A stretch of 64,000 nt of DNA, from positions 3,100,001 to 3,164,000 of the forward strand of contig OZ252290.1 in NCBI GenBank assembly GCA_965250105.1. Reading direction: 5' to 3'. Of this stretch, positions 25,677-33,393 are shown one piece after another. The notes beneath the pieces are model-generated. The model was given only the letters and a program-made list of their open reading frames with translations. It ran no database searches and had not been told where the DNA came from. The position numbers and the translations under genes are program-made. Source of the stretch: JBCBSK01 sp965250105. Its GTDB lineage: Bacteria; Pseudomonadota; Alphaproteobacteria; Rhizobiales; Tepidamorphaceae. Numbering within the stretch: position 1 is the first letter of the stretch; every line of letters begins with the position of its first letter.

Positions 25677-26048
25677 TCACTGGCCGCGCAGGCCGGCGGC
25701 AACCTGCCGGTTGATATTGACGACCGGCGCCATCTTGGCCGGGTCGCGGTCGGCGGTCGCGTCCATCGTACGGTTGAACACGAAGATCGCCAGATTGGCG
25801 ACGCTTTCCTTCAGCGCGTTCGGCAGGGGATTCTCGGCCGCGGTGACCGAGGTGGCGAAGACCTGCCACAGCTTGCGGTTATAGATCAGCGCGTGATCGA
25901 GCATGCGCGGGTCGGGATCGTTCTGCCAGGCATCGATGACGGTCTGGAGCTTGGCGGCGGCGTTCAGGAGGAGATCGGCTTCCAGTTCACGCGGGCTGAC
26001 GGCCTTGCGCGCCGTCTGTTGATAGGCCAGGGCCGCTGATGTCTGCAT
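25677..26048 (-). CDS. flaF: Flagellar biosynthesis regulator FlaF
   Basis: FlaF works with FlbT in alphaproteobacteria to balance flagellin synthesis and secretion. The 123-residue product has the family pattern AYQQTARKAVSPRELEADLL, then ALIYNRKLWQVFATSV and PNALKESVANLAIFVFNRT. Its ATG lies 62 bp inside the 3' end of flbT in another frame, so the two are translationally linked. It follows flagellin and flbT on the minus strand. Confidence 0.9.
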   Translation of the reverse strand: MQTSAALAYQQTARKAVSPRELEADLLLNAAAKLQTVIDAWQNDPDPRMLDHALIYNRKLWQVFATSVTAAENPLPNALKESVANLAIFVFNRTMDATADRDPAKMAPVVNINRQVAAGLRGQ

Positions 26049-26424
26049 GGCCGATGAGCTCCCGTTCGTAATCGATCAGTCTTTTTGCATGCCGAAGTGC
26101 TTTGTAGAGATTCCCGGTTAATATCTGGTTATTGATCTCATCGACCAAAGAAAGCGCGCTGGGCGCTGCTTCGATAAAATCATCGACAAGTTTGAAGTAT
26201 GTTTTTTGGTGACCGGCAACATCTTCGTCCAGATACATGAGCTGGATGGCGAGATAGATCTTCTTCGCCGGGCTCGACGCGCTGTCGGGTGTCAGAATGT
26301 CCTTTTCGCGCAGGACCGGCGCCTGTCCCTCGATGAACAGCGTGGTGCGCATGTCGCCATTCGTCACCACCGCGGTGCCGAGGATGAAGCGTTCATGCGG
26401 TTTCAGTTCGAGCTTCAGGGCCAC
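25987..26424 (-). CDS. flbT: Flagellin post-transcriptional regulator FlbT
   Basis: FlbT binds the 5' untranslated leader of flagellin mRNA and promotes its decay in Caulobacter until the hook is complete. The 145-residue product starts at GTG (26422-26424), preceded by AGGAAGGAGA, and reads ALKLELKPHERFILG, a standard FlbT start; the core has YLAIQLMYLDED and LYKALRHAKRLIDYE. It lies directly downstream of the flagellin gene, whose mRNA is its expected target, and overlaps flaF. Confidence 0.92.
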   Translation of the reverse strand: MALKLELKPHERFILGTAVVTNGDMRTTLFIEGQAPVLREKDILTPDSASSPAKKIYLAIQLMYLDEDVAGHQKTYFKLVDDFIEAAPSALSLVDEINNQILTGNLYKALRHAKRLIDYERELIGHADISGPGLSTDGAQGRQPA

Positions 26425-26511
26425 CCTTGGTCTCCTTCCTGGAGGGGGAGGGGCACCTCCCATGCCTTCTGGCGGAATCACGGATTTGAGTGTCGCCGCC
26501 CGACCCTTACC

Positions 26512-26547
26512 AAAATGAAAACGGCGGGGCCCGGGGGCCCCGCCGTT
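26512..26547 (-). terminator. Rho-independent terminator of the flagellin gene
   Basis: On the minus strand AACGGCGGGGCC pairs with GGCCCCGCCGTT around a short loop (stem arms at 26520-26531 and 26536-26547), followed by TTTCATTTT. It sits between the flagellin stop and flbT, so it may limit read-through into flbT-flaF. Confidence 0.85.
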
Positions 26548-26575
26548 CCGTCCGAACCGGACGTGAGCGCTTGGA

Positions 26576-28114
26576 TCAGAACAGCCGCAGCACGTTCTGG
26601 TCGGCCTGGGCGGCCAGCGACAGAGCCGTGGTGGACAGCTGCTGGCGGGTCTGAAGGGCCAGAAGGTTGGCGCCTTCCTCGTTCAGATCGGCCAGGGTCA
26701 GGTTGTCCGCACCCGATTCCAGGGTGTTGATCGTCGCCTTGGTGAAGTCCTGACGGTTTTCGACGACCGACAGGTTGGAGCCGAACTCCGACGCCTGCGA
26801 ACGCAGCGTGCCGAGCGAGTCCTGAAGGCTTTCAAGACGCGCGTCGAGCGTCGCGTTGGAGGCGAACTCACCGGCTTCGACCTGGGTGATGCCGAGCGTC
26901 GTGGTGTTCACGCCGCTGGTATTCTCCGACTGGATGGTCAGCGAGGAGGTGTTCTGTTCGTTGAACGTCACTTCCAGCTGGTCGCCGTCGAGGAGGTTGA
27001 TGCCGTTGAAGAAGGCGTCATCCGCGAGGCTGTTGAGCTGGGTGCGCAGTTCATTGAACTGATTCTCCAGATTGCGGCGGGTCTCGTTGCCTTCGACCGT
27101 CTGCGAGCTGGAGCCGCCGATCGTGTCGCCGGCGGTGTTCAGGCCGCCGATGGTGAGATCGGTTTCAGACGTCGATTCGAAGGTGATCTCGACTTCGCCG
27201 TCCTTGTTGGCGGCGCTGATGCCAGCGGCCGACAGGTTGGCGTTGTTGTTGATCGCGGTGACCAGCGTGTCGACATCCGTGCCGACGACCGCATCCGCAC
27301 CGGCCGTCGCCGTCACGCTGTCAACGCCGACATTGGCCGCGGTCACGGACGCGTTGGCGCCCGGTGTCGAGCCATCGACCGCCTGGAAGTTGTTGACGAC
27401 GACCGAGCTGGAGGCGCCGTCCGTGGCGCTGGTCAGCGTGATCGTGCCGCCGCTTTCCGCAACGGTGACATTGCCATCAAGGTTGGCGTTGCCAGCGATA
27501 CCCGCCGTCAGAAGCGCCGCGAGTTCGGCACCGCTGTCGAGCGAGTTGTCGTTGTTGCCGACCGTGGCGACATCGGCCTGGGTGATGGTGATCGTTTCCG
27601 CACCGCCACCGTCGACATTGATGTCGATGGAGAAACCTTCATCGGCTTCGTTGAAGGTGATCGCACCGCCGAAATCGAACGCCGCCGTGCCAGCGGTGGC
27701 ATCGGCGGACGCCGTCACGGCAATCGATTCGGTCGCCGCGAGGTCACCGCCCGAGAAGGTCAGCGTGCCGTCGGTGGTGCCGAGAGCGACACTGCGCGCG
27801 TTGAACGAATTGTCCTGACGCGCCTGACGTGCCGTCGACTGGAGGGTTTCGACCGTGTTCGTGATCGCCTTCAGCGCATTGTCCGCGGCTTCGATGGTCT
27901 TGATCGCGTTGCCCATCGAATCGAGCAGGTTGCCAAGGTCCGAAGCGCGCGCGTTCAGCGTGGAGGCGGTGAAGAAGTTGGTCGGGTTGTCGAGCGCCGA
28001 GTTGACCTTCTTACCGGTTGCAAGACGCGTCTGCGTCTGACCGATGAGATCGGCCGTGCTTTGCAGCTGGAGGAGGTTGGAACGGACGCCCGCCGAGAGA
28101 ACAACATCAGACAT
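26576..28114 (-). CDS. fliC: Flagellin
   Basis: The main filament subunit, 512 residues. The conserved N-terminal D0/D1 region has LLQLQSTADLIGQTQTRLAT and KKVNSALDNPTNFF; the C-terminal D1/D0 region has NLTLADLNEEGANLLALQTR and ends QADQNVLRLF. Residues about 110-330 form a hypervariable, Ala/Thr/Ser/Asp-rich surface domain that is a plausible glycosylation target. A ribosome site AAGGAAAGGGATC precedes the ATG. FlbT, FlaF and FlaG genes surround it. This is the only flagellin gene in the window. Confidence 0.95.
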   Translation of the reverse strand: MSDVVLSAGVRSNLLQLQSTADLIGQTQTRLATGKKVNSALDNPTNFFTASTLNARASDLGNLLDSMGNAIKTIEAADNALKAITNTVETLQSTARQARQDNSFNARSVALGTTDGTLTFSGGDLAATESIAVTASADATAGTAAFDFGGAITFNEADEGFSIDINVDGGGAETITITQADVATVGNNDNSLDSGAELAALLTAGIAGNANLDGNVTVAESGGTITLTSATDGASSSVVVNNFQAVDGSTPGANASVTAANVGVDSVTATAGADAVVGTDVDTLVTAINNNANLSAAGISAANKDGEVEITFESTSETDLTIGGLNTAGDTIGGSSSQTVEGNETRRNLENQFNELRTQLNSLADDAFFNGINLLDGDQLEVTFNEQNTSSLTIQSENTSGVNTTTLGITQVEAGEFASNATLDARLESLQDSLGTLRSQASEFGSNLSVVENRQDFTKATINTLESGADNLTLADLNEEGANLLALQTRQQLSTTALSLAAQADQNVLRLF

Positions 28115-28439
28115 TATAGATCCCTTTCCTTGGGATGGTTGGGTAAAAGACCTCTTCCTGAGATCGACGACGACCGTGTCATGCGAGGCTCTAATGAGCC
28201 GTTAATGCGATCGTATAGATGTCTGCCAATGAGGCGTTTCGCGCGATTTGGCGCGGCGCGGTAAACGAAGCCTTGCCGGAAAGCCACAGGTGCTCCGTGA
28301 TCGTACGGACTCCTCGGAACGTGGAACCGCCGGCGGCCGCTTGACGCCCGGCAAGATCGCCGCGGCATCTCGGCGGGCCGGCCGGTGAGCCGGGAAGAGC
28401 CAGATCAAGGTCGAGTCGAACTGATGGCGGGGGCGCCGG
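28115..28439 (-). promoter_or_regulatory. Flagellin leader and promoter region with a CtrA-like box
   Basis: The 325 bp upstream of flagellin hold no gene. On the minus strand TTAA-N7-TTAG (28205-28191) is one base from the CtrA consensus, and it overlaps a small hairpin GGCTC-ATTA-GAGCC. No sigma-54 -24/-12 pair with correct spacing was found. The leader should include the FlbT target, but its position cannot be fixed by eye. Confidence 0.4.
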
Positions 28440-28868
28440 TCAGGCGGTCTTTTCGAGCCGGCTCGCGCGGTCGGTGCCCGTGCTCTCGGTCAGCGGCCTT
28501 GTTTCGCCGGAGGCCGCCTGCTCCTGGGCATAGGTGCCTAGCCTGAGCATCATTTCGGCGGGCAGCTGCCAGACCACATTGCCGCTCGCGCCATGCACCG
28601 CCTGGAGCAGCACGCGGCCGCTTTCGTCATCGATGGTGACACGACGTTCCAAGGGCGCCCGGTCGGCGAGGCTCGCGATGTCGACGGCGGCGCGTTCGCC
28701 CTGCGGCTCGCGCTCGCGTTGCAGGCGCGCGCGATCCGCCTCGCGCGCCGGCAGCACGGCCTTGTCGGCGGGCAAGGTCGTCGGGTCTGTCTGGGCCGGC
28801 GCCGAGGCACGCACATCCGTGGTCGTGACCTGTACGAAGACCGGCTTGTTAACGCTTCCTGCGTCCAT
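28440..28868 (-). CDS. flaG: FlaG family protein
   Basis: FlaG-type proteins are small flagellar proteins linked to filament length, often encoded beside flagellin. The 142-residue product has a charged low-complexity N-terminal half and a C-terminal FlaG core: RRVTIDDESGRVLLQAVHG followed by VVWQLPAEMMLRLGTYAQ, similar to the usual ETG.VIRQIP.EE.L pattern. It lies upstream of flagellin on the same strand. Confidence 0.72.
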   Translation of the reverse strand: MDAGSVNKPVFVQVTTTDVRASAPAQTDPTTLPADKAVLPAREADRARLQREREPQGERAAVDIASLADRAPLERRVTIDDESGRVLLQAVHGASGNVVWQLPAEMMLRLGTYAQEQAASGETRPLTESTGTDRASRLEKTA

Positions 28869-29055
28869 CGATCCTTCCTCCGGAGTGTTTCCCCGGTACG
28901 GCCTATTAGCCGAAGGTAGGACATCCTGACGCGGAAAGTCTGAACCCGTTGTTGCGATAATTGGTAAAGTTTGGCGGGAAAGAGTCGAGTTACATAAAAG
29001 GGTTAACCGGCAAAGGAGCGGGCCCTTCGGCTCGGTTCCAGTCTTTTCGATCGTC

Positions 29056-29526
29056 TCAGGTCGCGACGTTGAAGCCGACGGCGTTGTTCGGCGCCGGTCC
29101 GGTATAGCTGCGCGCGTCCTGGCCGTAGCCCGATGTGCGCTGGCGGCGCGAGGCCGCCTCGGTCAGGTCGCGCAACAGGGTTTCAGACACCGTGCGCGCC
29201 GCCGTCAGTACCGTCACATTGGACTGAAGCGCGATTTCGAGCTCGCTATGCAGCCTGCGCAATCTGTCGGTGCCGGCGGGCGCCAGGTCGCCCACTGTCT
29301 TGCCCTGCTGGCGCAGCGTGTCGAGGCCGAGCGCGTAGCGGCTCGCCAGCGCGCTCTTCTCGGCGCCGAGCGCGAAGGCCTCTTCATAGCGCGCGCCGCG
29401 CATTTCGGCGGTCTCGCGGTCGAGAACGCCGATCATGGCTTCGACCGTGCGCGCGAGATCGTCGCAGAACGCTTCCGCCGCGCTGCTTGTCTTGATGTCG
29501 CGTCTGGCCTGATGGGTCATGGTCAA
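29056..29526 (-). CDS. FlgN/FlbY-like flagellar protein
   Basis: A 156-residue helical protein (AFCDDLARTVEAMIGVLDRE, then EEAFALGAEKSALASRYALG) with a flexible Gly/Pro-rich C-terminus. The pattern of a long helix with ..L...L..E...L...D and E..AL..L...K..L resembles FlgN, the export chaperone of FlgK and FlgL. In Caulobacter the gene after flgI and cheL is flbY, which occupies this place. It follows flgJ with a 5-bp gap. Family assignment is by pattern and position. Confidence 0.6.
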   Translation of the reverse strand: MTMTHQARRDIKTSSAAEAFCDDLARTVEAMIGVLDRETAEMRGARYEEAFALGAEKSALASRYALGLDTLRQQGKTVGDLAPAGTDRLRRLHSELEIALQSNVTVLTAARTVSETLLRDLTEAASRRQRTSGYGQDARSYTGPAPNNAVGFNVAT

Positions 29527-29531
29527 CGTCC

Positions 29532-29825
29532 TCAGATTTCCTGCAGATCCAGCAATTGGCGTTGAATCGCTTCCGACAGGCCGAGCCCGCCGCGATCGGC
29601 GATCCCCTTGCCATATTCCTCGACGAGAAGGCCGCGATAGGCGTCTTCGGCATAGCCGCCGCCGAAGGGCGGTTCACTGGAGACGCCGGAGAACATCTGT
29701 CCCAGCATCACCGACAGGAACATGGCTTCGAATTCCTTGGCGGCCTTGGCGCTCGTGTCGCCCGGCGCACGCGGCGGCGCGTCGAGCGCGGCCGCCGACA
29801 TCATGGCGGTGGGGTCGATCATCAC
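29532..29825 (-). CDS. flgJ: Rod-binding protein FlgJ, N-terminal domain only (CheL-like)
   Basis: This 97-residue protein corresponds to the rod-capping half of FlgJ: AAKEFEAMFLSVMLGQMF, then GGGYAEDAYRGLLVEEYGKGI and GLGLSEAIQRQLL. The C-terminal peptidoglycan hydrolase domain of enterobacterial FlgJ is absent, as is normal in alphaproteobacteria. Its start overlaps the flgI stop codon, so it is coupled to flgI. Confidence 0.85.
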   Translation of the reverse strand: MMIDPTAMMSAAALDAPPRAPGDTSAKAAKEFEAMFLSVMLGQMFSGVSSEPPFGGGYAEDAYRGLLVEEYGKGIADRGGLGLSEAIQRQLLDLQEI

Positions 29826-30979
29826 ATCACCTCGATTTCGGCCTGGAGCGCGCCGGCGGCCTTGATCGCCTGAAGGATGGCGATCAGATCGCGCGGCCCG
29901 ATGCCGAGCGCGTTCAGCCCGTCGACGAGCTGCTGCAGGCTGACGCTGCCCTCTAGAATGCCGAGCTGATGGGTGCTCTCGTCGTCGACGCCGATGGCCG
30001 TCTGCGGGAGCACGACCGTCTCGCCGTCCGAGAACGGCGCCGGCTGCACCGCGAAGGGCATTTCGGTGATGGTGACGGTGAGATTGCCCTGGGCGACGGC
30101 GACCGTCGATACCTTGACGTTCTGGCCCATCACGATGATGCCGGACTGCTCGTCGATGATGACCCTGGCGACATTGTCGGGATCGACGCGCAATTGCTCG
30201 ATCTCGGTCAGCATGGCGATGAATTCCTGGTTCTCGTAAGGCCGGTTGAGCAGCACGGTGGACGGGTCCACGAGTTCGGCCGTGCCCGGCCCGAGAAAAT
30301 CGTTGATCGTATCGGAGATGCGCCGCGCCGTCGTGAGATCTGGATTGCGCAGGGCCAGACGCACGCTCGGCAGGTTGACGAGATCGAAGCCGATCTCGCG
30401 CTCGATCAGCGCGCCATTGGCGATGCGCCCCACCGTCGGAACGCCGCGGGTGATCTCGGCGGCTTCACCGACCGCCTGGAATCCGCCGATCGCGATCGAA
30501 CCCTGCGCCACGGCATAGACCTCGCCATCGGCGCCGAGCAGCGGCGTCACCAGGAGCGTGCCGCCTTGCAGGCTCTCGGCGTCGCCGAGCGCCGATACCG
30601 TGACATCCATCCGCGTGCCCTGGGTGGCGAAGGGCGGCAGATTGGCGGTGACCATCACGGCGGCCACGTTATCGGTGCGCAGATTGGCGCCGCGAATATT
30701 GACTCCGAGCCGTTCCAGCATCCCTTGCAGGCTCTGGCGGGTGAAGGGCGCGTTGTTGAGTGAATCGCCGGTGCCGCTCAGGCCGACCACGAGGCCGTAG
30801 CCGATCAGCTGGTTCTCCCGCACACCCTCGATGTCGACCAGGTCCTTGATGCGCGAGGTGGCCTCGGCCGGCGCCGCAAGCATCAGCGCGGCAAAGAGCA
30901 CCAGAAAAGCGGCGGCGCCATGGTGCAAGGCGCGGCGCAATGTGAGGCGCAATGTCATGAAATCCGTCACGGCCGGCAC
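29822..30979 (-). CDS. flgI: Flagellar P-ring protein FlgI
   Basis: FlgI forms the periplasmic P ring around the rod. The 385-residue product has a signal peptide (hydrophobic core AAFLVLFAALMLAAPAEA) followed by SRIKDLVDIEGVRENQLIGY and GLVVGLSGTGDS, the canonical mature N-terminus, and ends in the conserved GIGPRDLIAILQAIKAAGAL. A later ATG (MTLRLTLRR) seven codons in is possible. It starts the flgI-flgJ-flgN-like unit and is divergent from fliX. Confidence 0.95.
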   Translation of the reverse strand: MPAVTDFMTLRLTLRRALHHGAAAFLVLFAALMLAAPAEATSRIKDLVDIEGVRENQLIGYGLVVGLSGTGDSLNNAPFTRQSLQGMLERLGVNIRGANLRTDNVAAVMVTANLPPFATQGTRMDVTVSALGDAESLQGGTLLVTPLLGADGEVYAVAQGSIAIGGFQAVGEAAEITRGVPTVGRIANGALIEREIGFDLVNLPSVRLALRNPDLTTARRISDTINDFLGPGTAELVDPSTVLLNRPYENQEFIAMLTEIEQLRVDPDNVARVIIDEQSGIIVMGQNVKVSTVAVAQGNLTVTITEMPFAVQPAPFSDGETVVLPQTAIGVDDESTHQLGILEGSVSLQQLVDGLNALGIGPRDLIAILQAIKAAGALQAEIEVM

Positions 30980-31160
30980 CTGCTCCCTGTTGCGCCGAAC
31001 TCAACCCGTCGATCACCAAGCGAAAGCCGTGCCAGGATCGCATCCTCGCCCATCTCTTTGATATTTCTGTCTTTCCTGGATCGGGCGTTATTCCGTTGAG
31101 ATCGGGCGGCAAGGATTTGGCAACAAATTGCCGGCCGGCCGGGCATGAATTGCCGGCGCG

Positions 31161-31177
31161 TTAAGAGCCGGTTAACC
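31161..31177 (+). promoter_or_regulatory. CtrA-type box between flgI and fliX
   Basis: TTAA-GAGCCGG-TTAACC is a perfect TTAA-N7-TTAA match followed by CC, the full CtrA recognition sequence of Caulobacter. It lies 154 bp before fliX and 180 bp before flgI, in the 351-bp divergent region 30980-31330. In Caulobacter the divergent fliX promoter is CtrA-controlled. Nothing else recognisable lies in this region. Confidence 0.7.
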
Positions 31178-31330
31178 ATGTCGGCGCTAGCTAGGCGTAG
31201 CCAGGGCCGTTTCGCCGTTCACCGAGTTGGCGACCGGTTCCGGGTTTCTGATCTGACGCGTTTTCGGACGGTCCCATCCGCTATCAAGCCGGGCCGGCAT
31301 CGCTGAAAGCGCTGCGATTGCGGGCCATGC

Positions 31331-31753
31331 ATGCGGATCGACGGAAGCAAGCCGACACAGGGTGTCACCACGTCCAAGACGGCAAAACGGGCGTCGGGCG
31401 GCAATGTCTTCGAACTGCCACGAGGCGGCCAGCCGGCCCAGCCGCAGGCCACGACGGCGAGTGCCGGCATCGACGGCATCGATGCCCTTCTCGCTTTGCA
31501 ATCGGTCGATGATCCGGGCGCGCGGCGGCGCAAGGCCGTCAAGCGCGGCCATGACATGCTCGACGAACTCGACCGGCTCAAGATCGCTCTGCTCGAGGGC
31601 AGCCTGCCGCATGTTTCCCTGCGACGGCTTCAGATCATGGTCCAGGAGCGGCCGGGCGCGCTGGGTGATCCGGCACTTGACGGCCTTCTCGCCGAGATTG
31701 ATCTGCGGGTCATGGTCGAGCTGGCCAAGCGCGAGACAAGGCCGACGATCTGA
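31331..31753 (+). CDS. fliX: Flagellar assembly regulator FliX
   Basis: FliX couples basal-body assembly to the activator FlbD in Caulobacter. The 140-residue product starts MRIDGSKPTQGV, has a low-complexity section and then the conserved C-terminal half GIDALLALQSVDD, RRRKAVKRGHDMLDELDRLK and IALLEGSLP. It is divergent from flgI, as in Caulobacter, and a CtrA box precedes it. FlbD itself is not in the window. Confidence 0.88.
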   Translation: MRIDGSKPTQGVTTSKTAKRASGGNVFELPRGGQPAQPQATTASAGIDGIDALLALQSVDDPGARRRKAVKRGHDMLDELDRLKIALLEGSLPHVSLRRLQIMVQERPGALGDPALDGLLAEIDLRVMVELAKRETRPTI

Positions 31754-31879
31754 CCTCTTTGCCGGTGGTTTTCGGCCTTGTGATCAATCACCGGCCGGTT
31801 TGCACGCGAACGCGTTGTTTCGTCACGACTCTATCGCTATAAGGGCGCCAAGTTTTCGCGAACTCGGGAGTTGGGCGCG

Positions 31880-32296
31880 ATGGTCATGGAGCTCGATGTC
31901 TCGTACGAGCCGCATGATGACGAGCCGTTCATGAATGAACGGCAGATCGCTTTCTTCCATAAGAAGCTGCTCGACTGGAAAGAGCAGATCCTCCAGGAGA
32001 GCAAGGTGACCCTGCAGACCCTGCAGGACGAGCACCACCAGCATCCGGACGTCGCCGACCGGGCGTCGAGCGAGACGGACCGGGCGATCGAGCTGCGCGC
32101 CCGCGACCGCCAGCGCAAGCTGATCGCCAAGATCGATGCCGCCCTGCGCCGCATCGAGGACGGCTCCTACGGCTATTGCGAGGAAACCGGCGAACCGATC
32201 GGCCTGAAACGGCTGATCGCGCGCCCGATCGCCACCCTGTCGCTCGAAGCCCAGGAACGCCACGAACGGCGCGAACGCGTCTATCGCGACGACTGA
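31880..32296 (+). CDS. dksA: DksA/TraR-family RNA polymerase-binding protein
   Basis: DksA binds the RNA polymerase secondary channel and works with ppGpp. The 138-residue product has the coiled-coil with DVADRASSETDRAIELRARD at its tip, keeping the two functional Asp positions, then RKLIAKIDAALRRIEDGSYG. The zinc-finger region keeps only one Cys (GYCEETGEPIG); the other three are Thr, Ser and Ala (LSLEAQ), so zinc binding is unlikely. The ATG at 31880 sits 9 bases after GGGAG; an upstream TTG is less likely. Adjacent to fliX, it is on the same strand. Confidence 0.88.
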   Translation: MVMELDVSYEPHDDEPFMNERQIAFFHKKLLDWKEQILQESKVTLQTLQDEHHQHPDVADRASSETDRAIELRARDRQRKLIAKIDAALRRIEDGSYGYCEETGEPIGLKRLIARPIATLSLEAQERHERRERVYRDD

Positions 32297-32350
32297 CCGG
32301 CGCGACCTTCGCCAAGAACTTTTCGAAGAAGACCGATCGCGCAAAGCGAC

Positions 32351-32383
32351 GCGGCCCCCGGGGGGAGCTGTCCCGGGGGCCGC
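32351..32383 (+). terminator. GC-rich hairpin after dksA
   Basis: GCGGCCCCCGGG (32351-32362) pairs perfectly with CCCGGGGGCCGC (32372-32383) around a 9-nt loop. It lies 54 bp after the dksA stop. The lack of a T-run makes it an atypical but probable terminator. The gap 32297-32599 otherwise contains only the palindromic repeat at its right end. Confidence 0.6.
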
Positions 32384-32496
32384 GTGATGCCGTTCGACGA
32401 AAGGGTGGGAGCAGTCGAACGGCGAACCGGAAGCAGGCGACAGGGCGGGCGGCGTGGCCGCTCCGCCGTGTCGCCTGCCTTGTGATTGTGCGTCTT

Positions 32497-32603
32497 CTAG
32501 AGCGTATCCAGTGAATCTCGGCTCACTGGATACGCTCTAACCCATTGATTTTACGCAATTCCGGGCGCGACGCCGGTTCCCGCTTTCGCTGGAATTGCTC
32601 TAG
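32497..32603 (-). repeat. Dispersed palindromic repeat, copy 1 (at flgH stop)
   Basis: On the minus strand the element begins CTAGAGCAATTCCAGCGAAA, contains an inner inverted repeat AATTCC/GGAATT, and ends in a perfect 17-bp inverted repeat (32498-32514 with 32523-32539). The TAG of the first bases is the flgH stop codon. A second copy is at 47717-47805. Similar elements with AGAGCAATTCC and GGAATTGCGT are common in some alphaproteobacterial genomes as far as I recall. The terminal hairpin may terminate flgH or dksA transcripts. Confidence 0.85.
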
Positions 32604-33367
32604 AAGGGCAGGAGGATGTCGAGCACCTGCTGTCCATAGCGCGGCTGTTGCACGTCGGTGATCTGGCCGCGCCCGCCATAGGAGATGCGCGCCTCGGCGA
32701 TCTTGGAGGATTGGATCGTATTGTCGGAGGCGATGTCCTCGGGCCGCACGATACCGGCGATGATCAGTTCGCGGACCTCGAAATTGACCCGCACCTCCTG
32801 CCGGCCCTCGATGACCAGATTGCCGTTTGGCAGGACCTGGGTGACGACGGCGGCGATCTCGGTCTCGATGCGCTCCTCGCGGTCGATCGAGCCGCGCCCG
32901 TCCGACGAGGCGTCGCTGTCGAGGCCGACCAGACCCTCAGTCGAGGCATCCTCGGGCAGCACGTTGTTGAGCACGGATTCGGTGCCGAACAGCGCTTCGA
33001 GTTCGAGCCCCTCGCTGTTGTCGCGGCTGCGGCGCGAGCGGTTGTCGAGCGTCGCCCGGTCGGTGATCTGCACGGTGACCGTCAGAATGTCGCCGACGCG
33101 CGAGGCGCGCTGGTCCTCGAAGAAGGCGCGCGACCCGGTGCGCCACAGCGAGTTGGCATTGTAGACGGGCGGCTCCGGGGCCGGCATCGGCATGTTCACC
33201 GGCCGGTAGCCGGGTGCCGCGGTCGGGTTCTCGATCGCGCTTAGAGCCGGTGTCTCGCCGATATTTGCGAGCCGGTCGGCCGCCGAGCAGCCGGCGAGCA
33301 GGACGGCCACGCCGGCAATCGCGCAGAACCGTCCCGCCGATGTCGCCCTGATGTCGGATAAACGCAT
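32600..33367 (-). CDS. flgH: Flagellar L-ring protein FlgH
   Basis: FlgH is the outer-membrane lipoprotein of the L ring. The 255-residue product has a lipoprotein signal ending LLAGC (Cys27), the conserved SLWRTGSRAFFEDQRASRVGD segment and the C-terminal IVRPEDIASDNTIQSSKIAE and ARISYGGRG. It ends LDILLPF, with its stop codon inside the dispersed repeat. It is the last gene of flgF-flgG-flgA-flgH. Confidence 0.95.
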   Translation of the reverse strand: MRLSDIRATSAGRFCAIAGVAVLLAGCSAADRLANIGETPALSAIENPTAAPGYRPVNMPMPAPEPPVYNANSLWRTGSRAFFEDQRASRVGDILTVTVQITDRATLDNRSRRSRDNSEGLELEALFGTESVLNNVLPEDASTEGLVGLDSDASSDGRGSIDREERIETEIAAVVTQVLPNGNLVIEGRQEVRVNFEVRELIIAGIVRPEDIASDNTIQSSKIAEARISYGGRGQITDVQQPRYGQQVLDILLPF

Positions 33368-33393
33368 GATGATGTCTCCTGGGTCGCCAAGGC

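Noticed and set aside
29532..29825. flgJ as a truncated pseudogene
   Set aside because: Short FlgJ without the hydrolase domain is normal in alphaproteobacteria.
31118..31132. TGGCAACAAATTGCC as a sigma-54 promoter for fliX
   Set aside because: GG and GC are separated by 9 instead of 10 bases, which is not tolerated by sigma-54.
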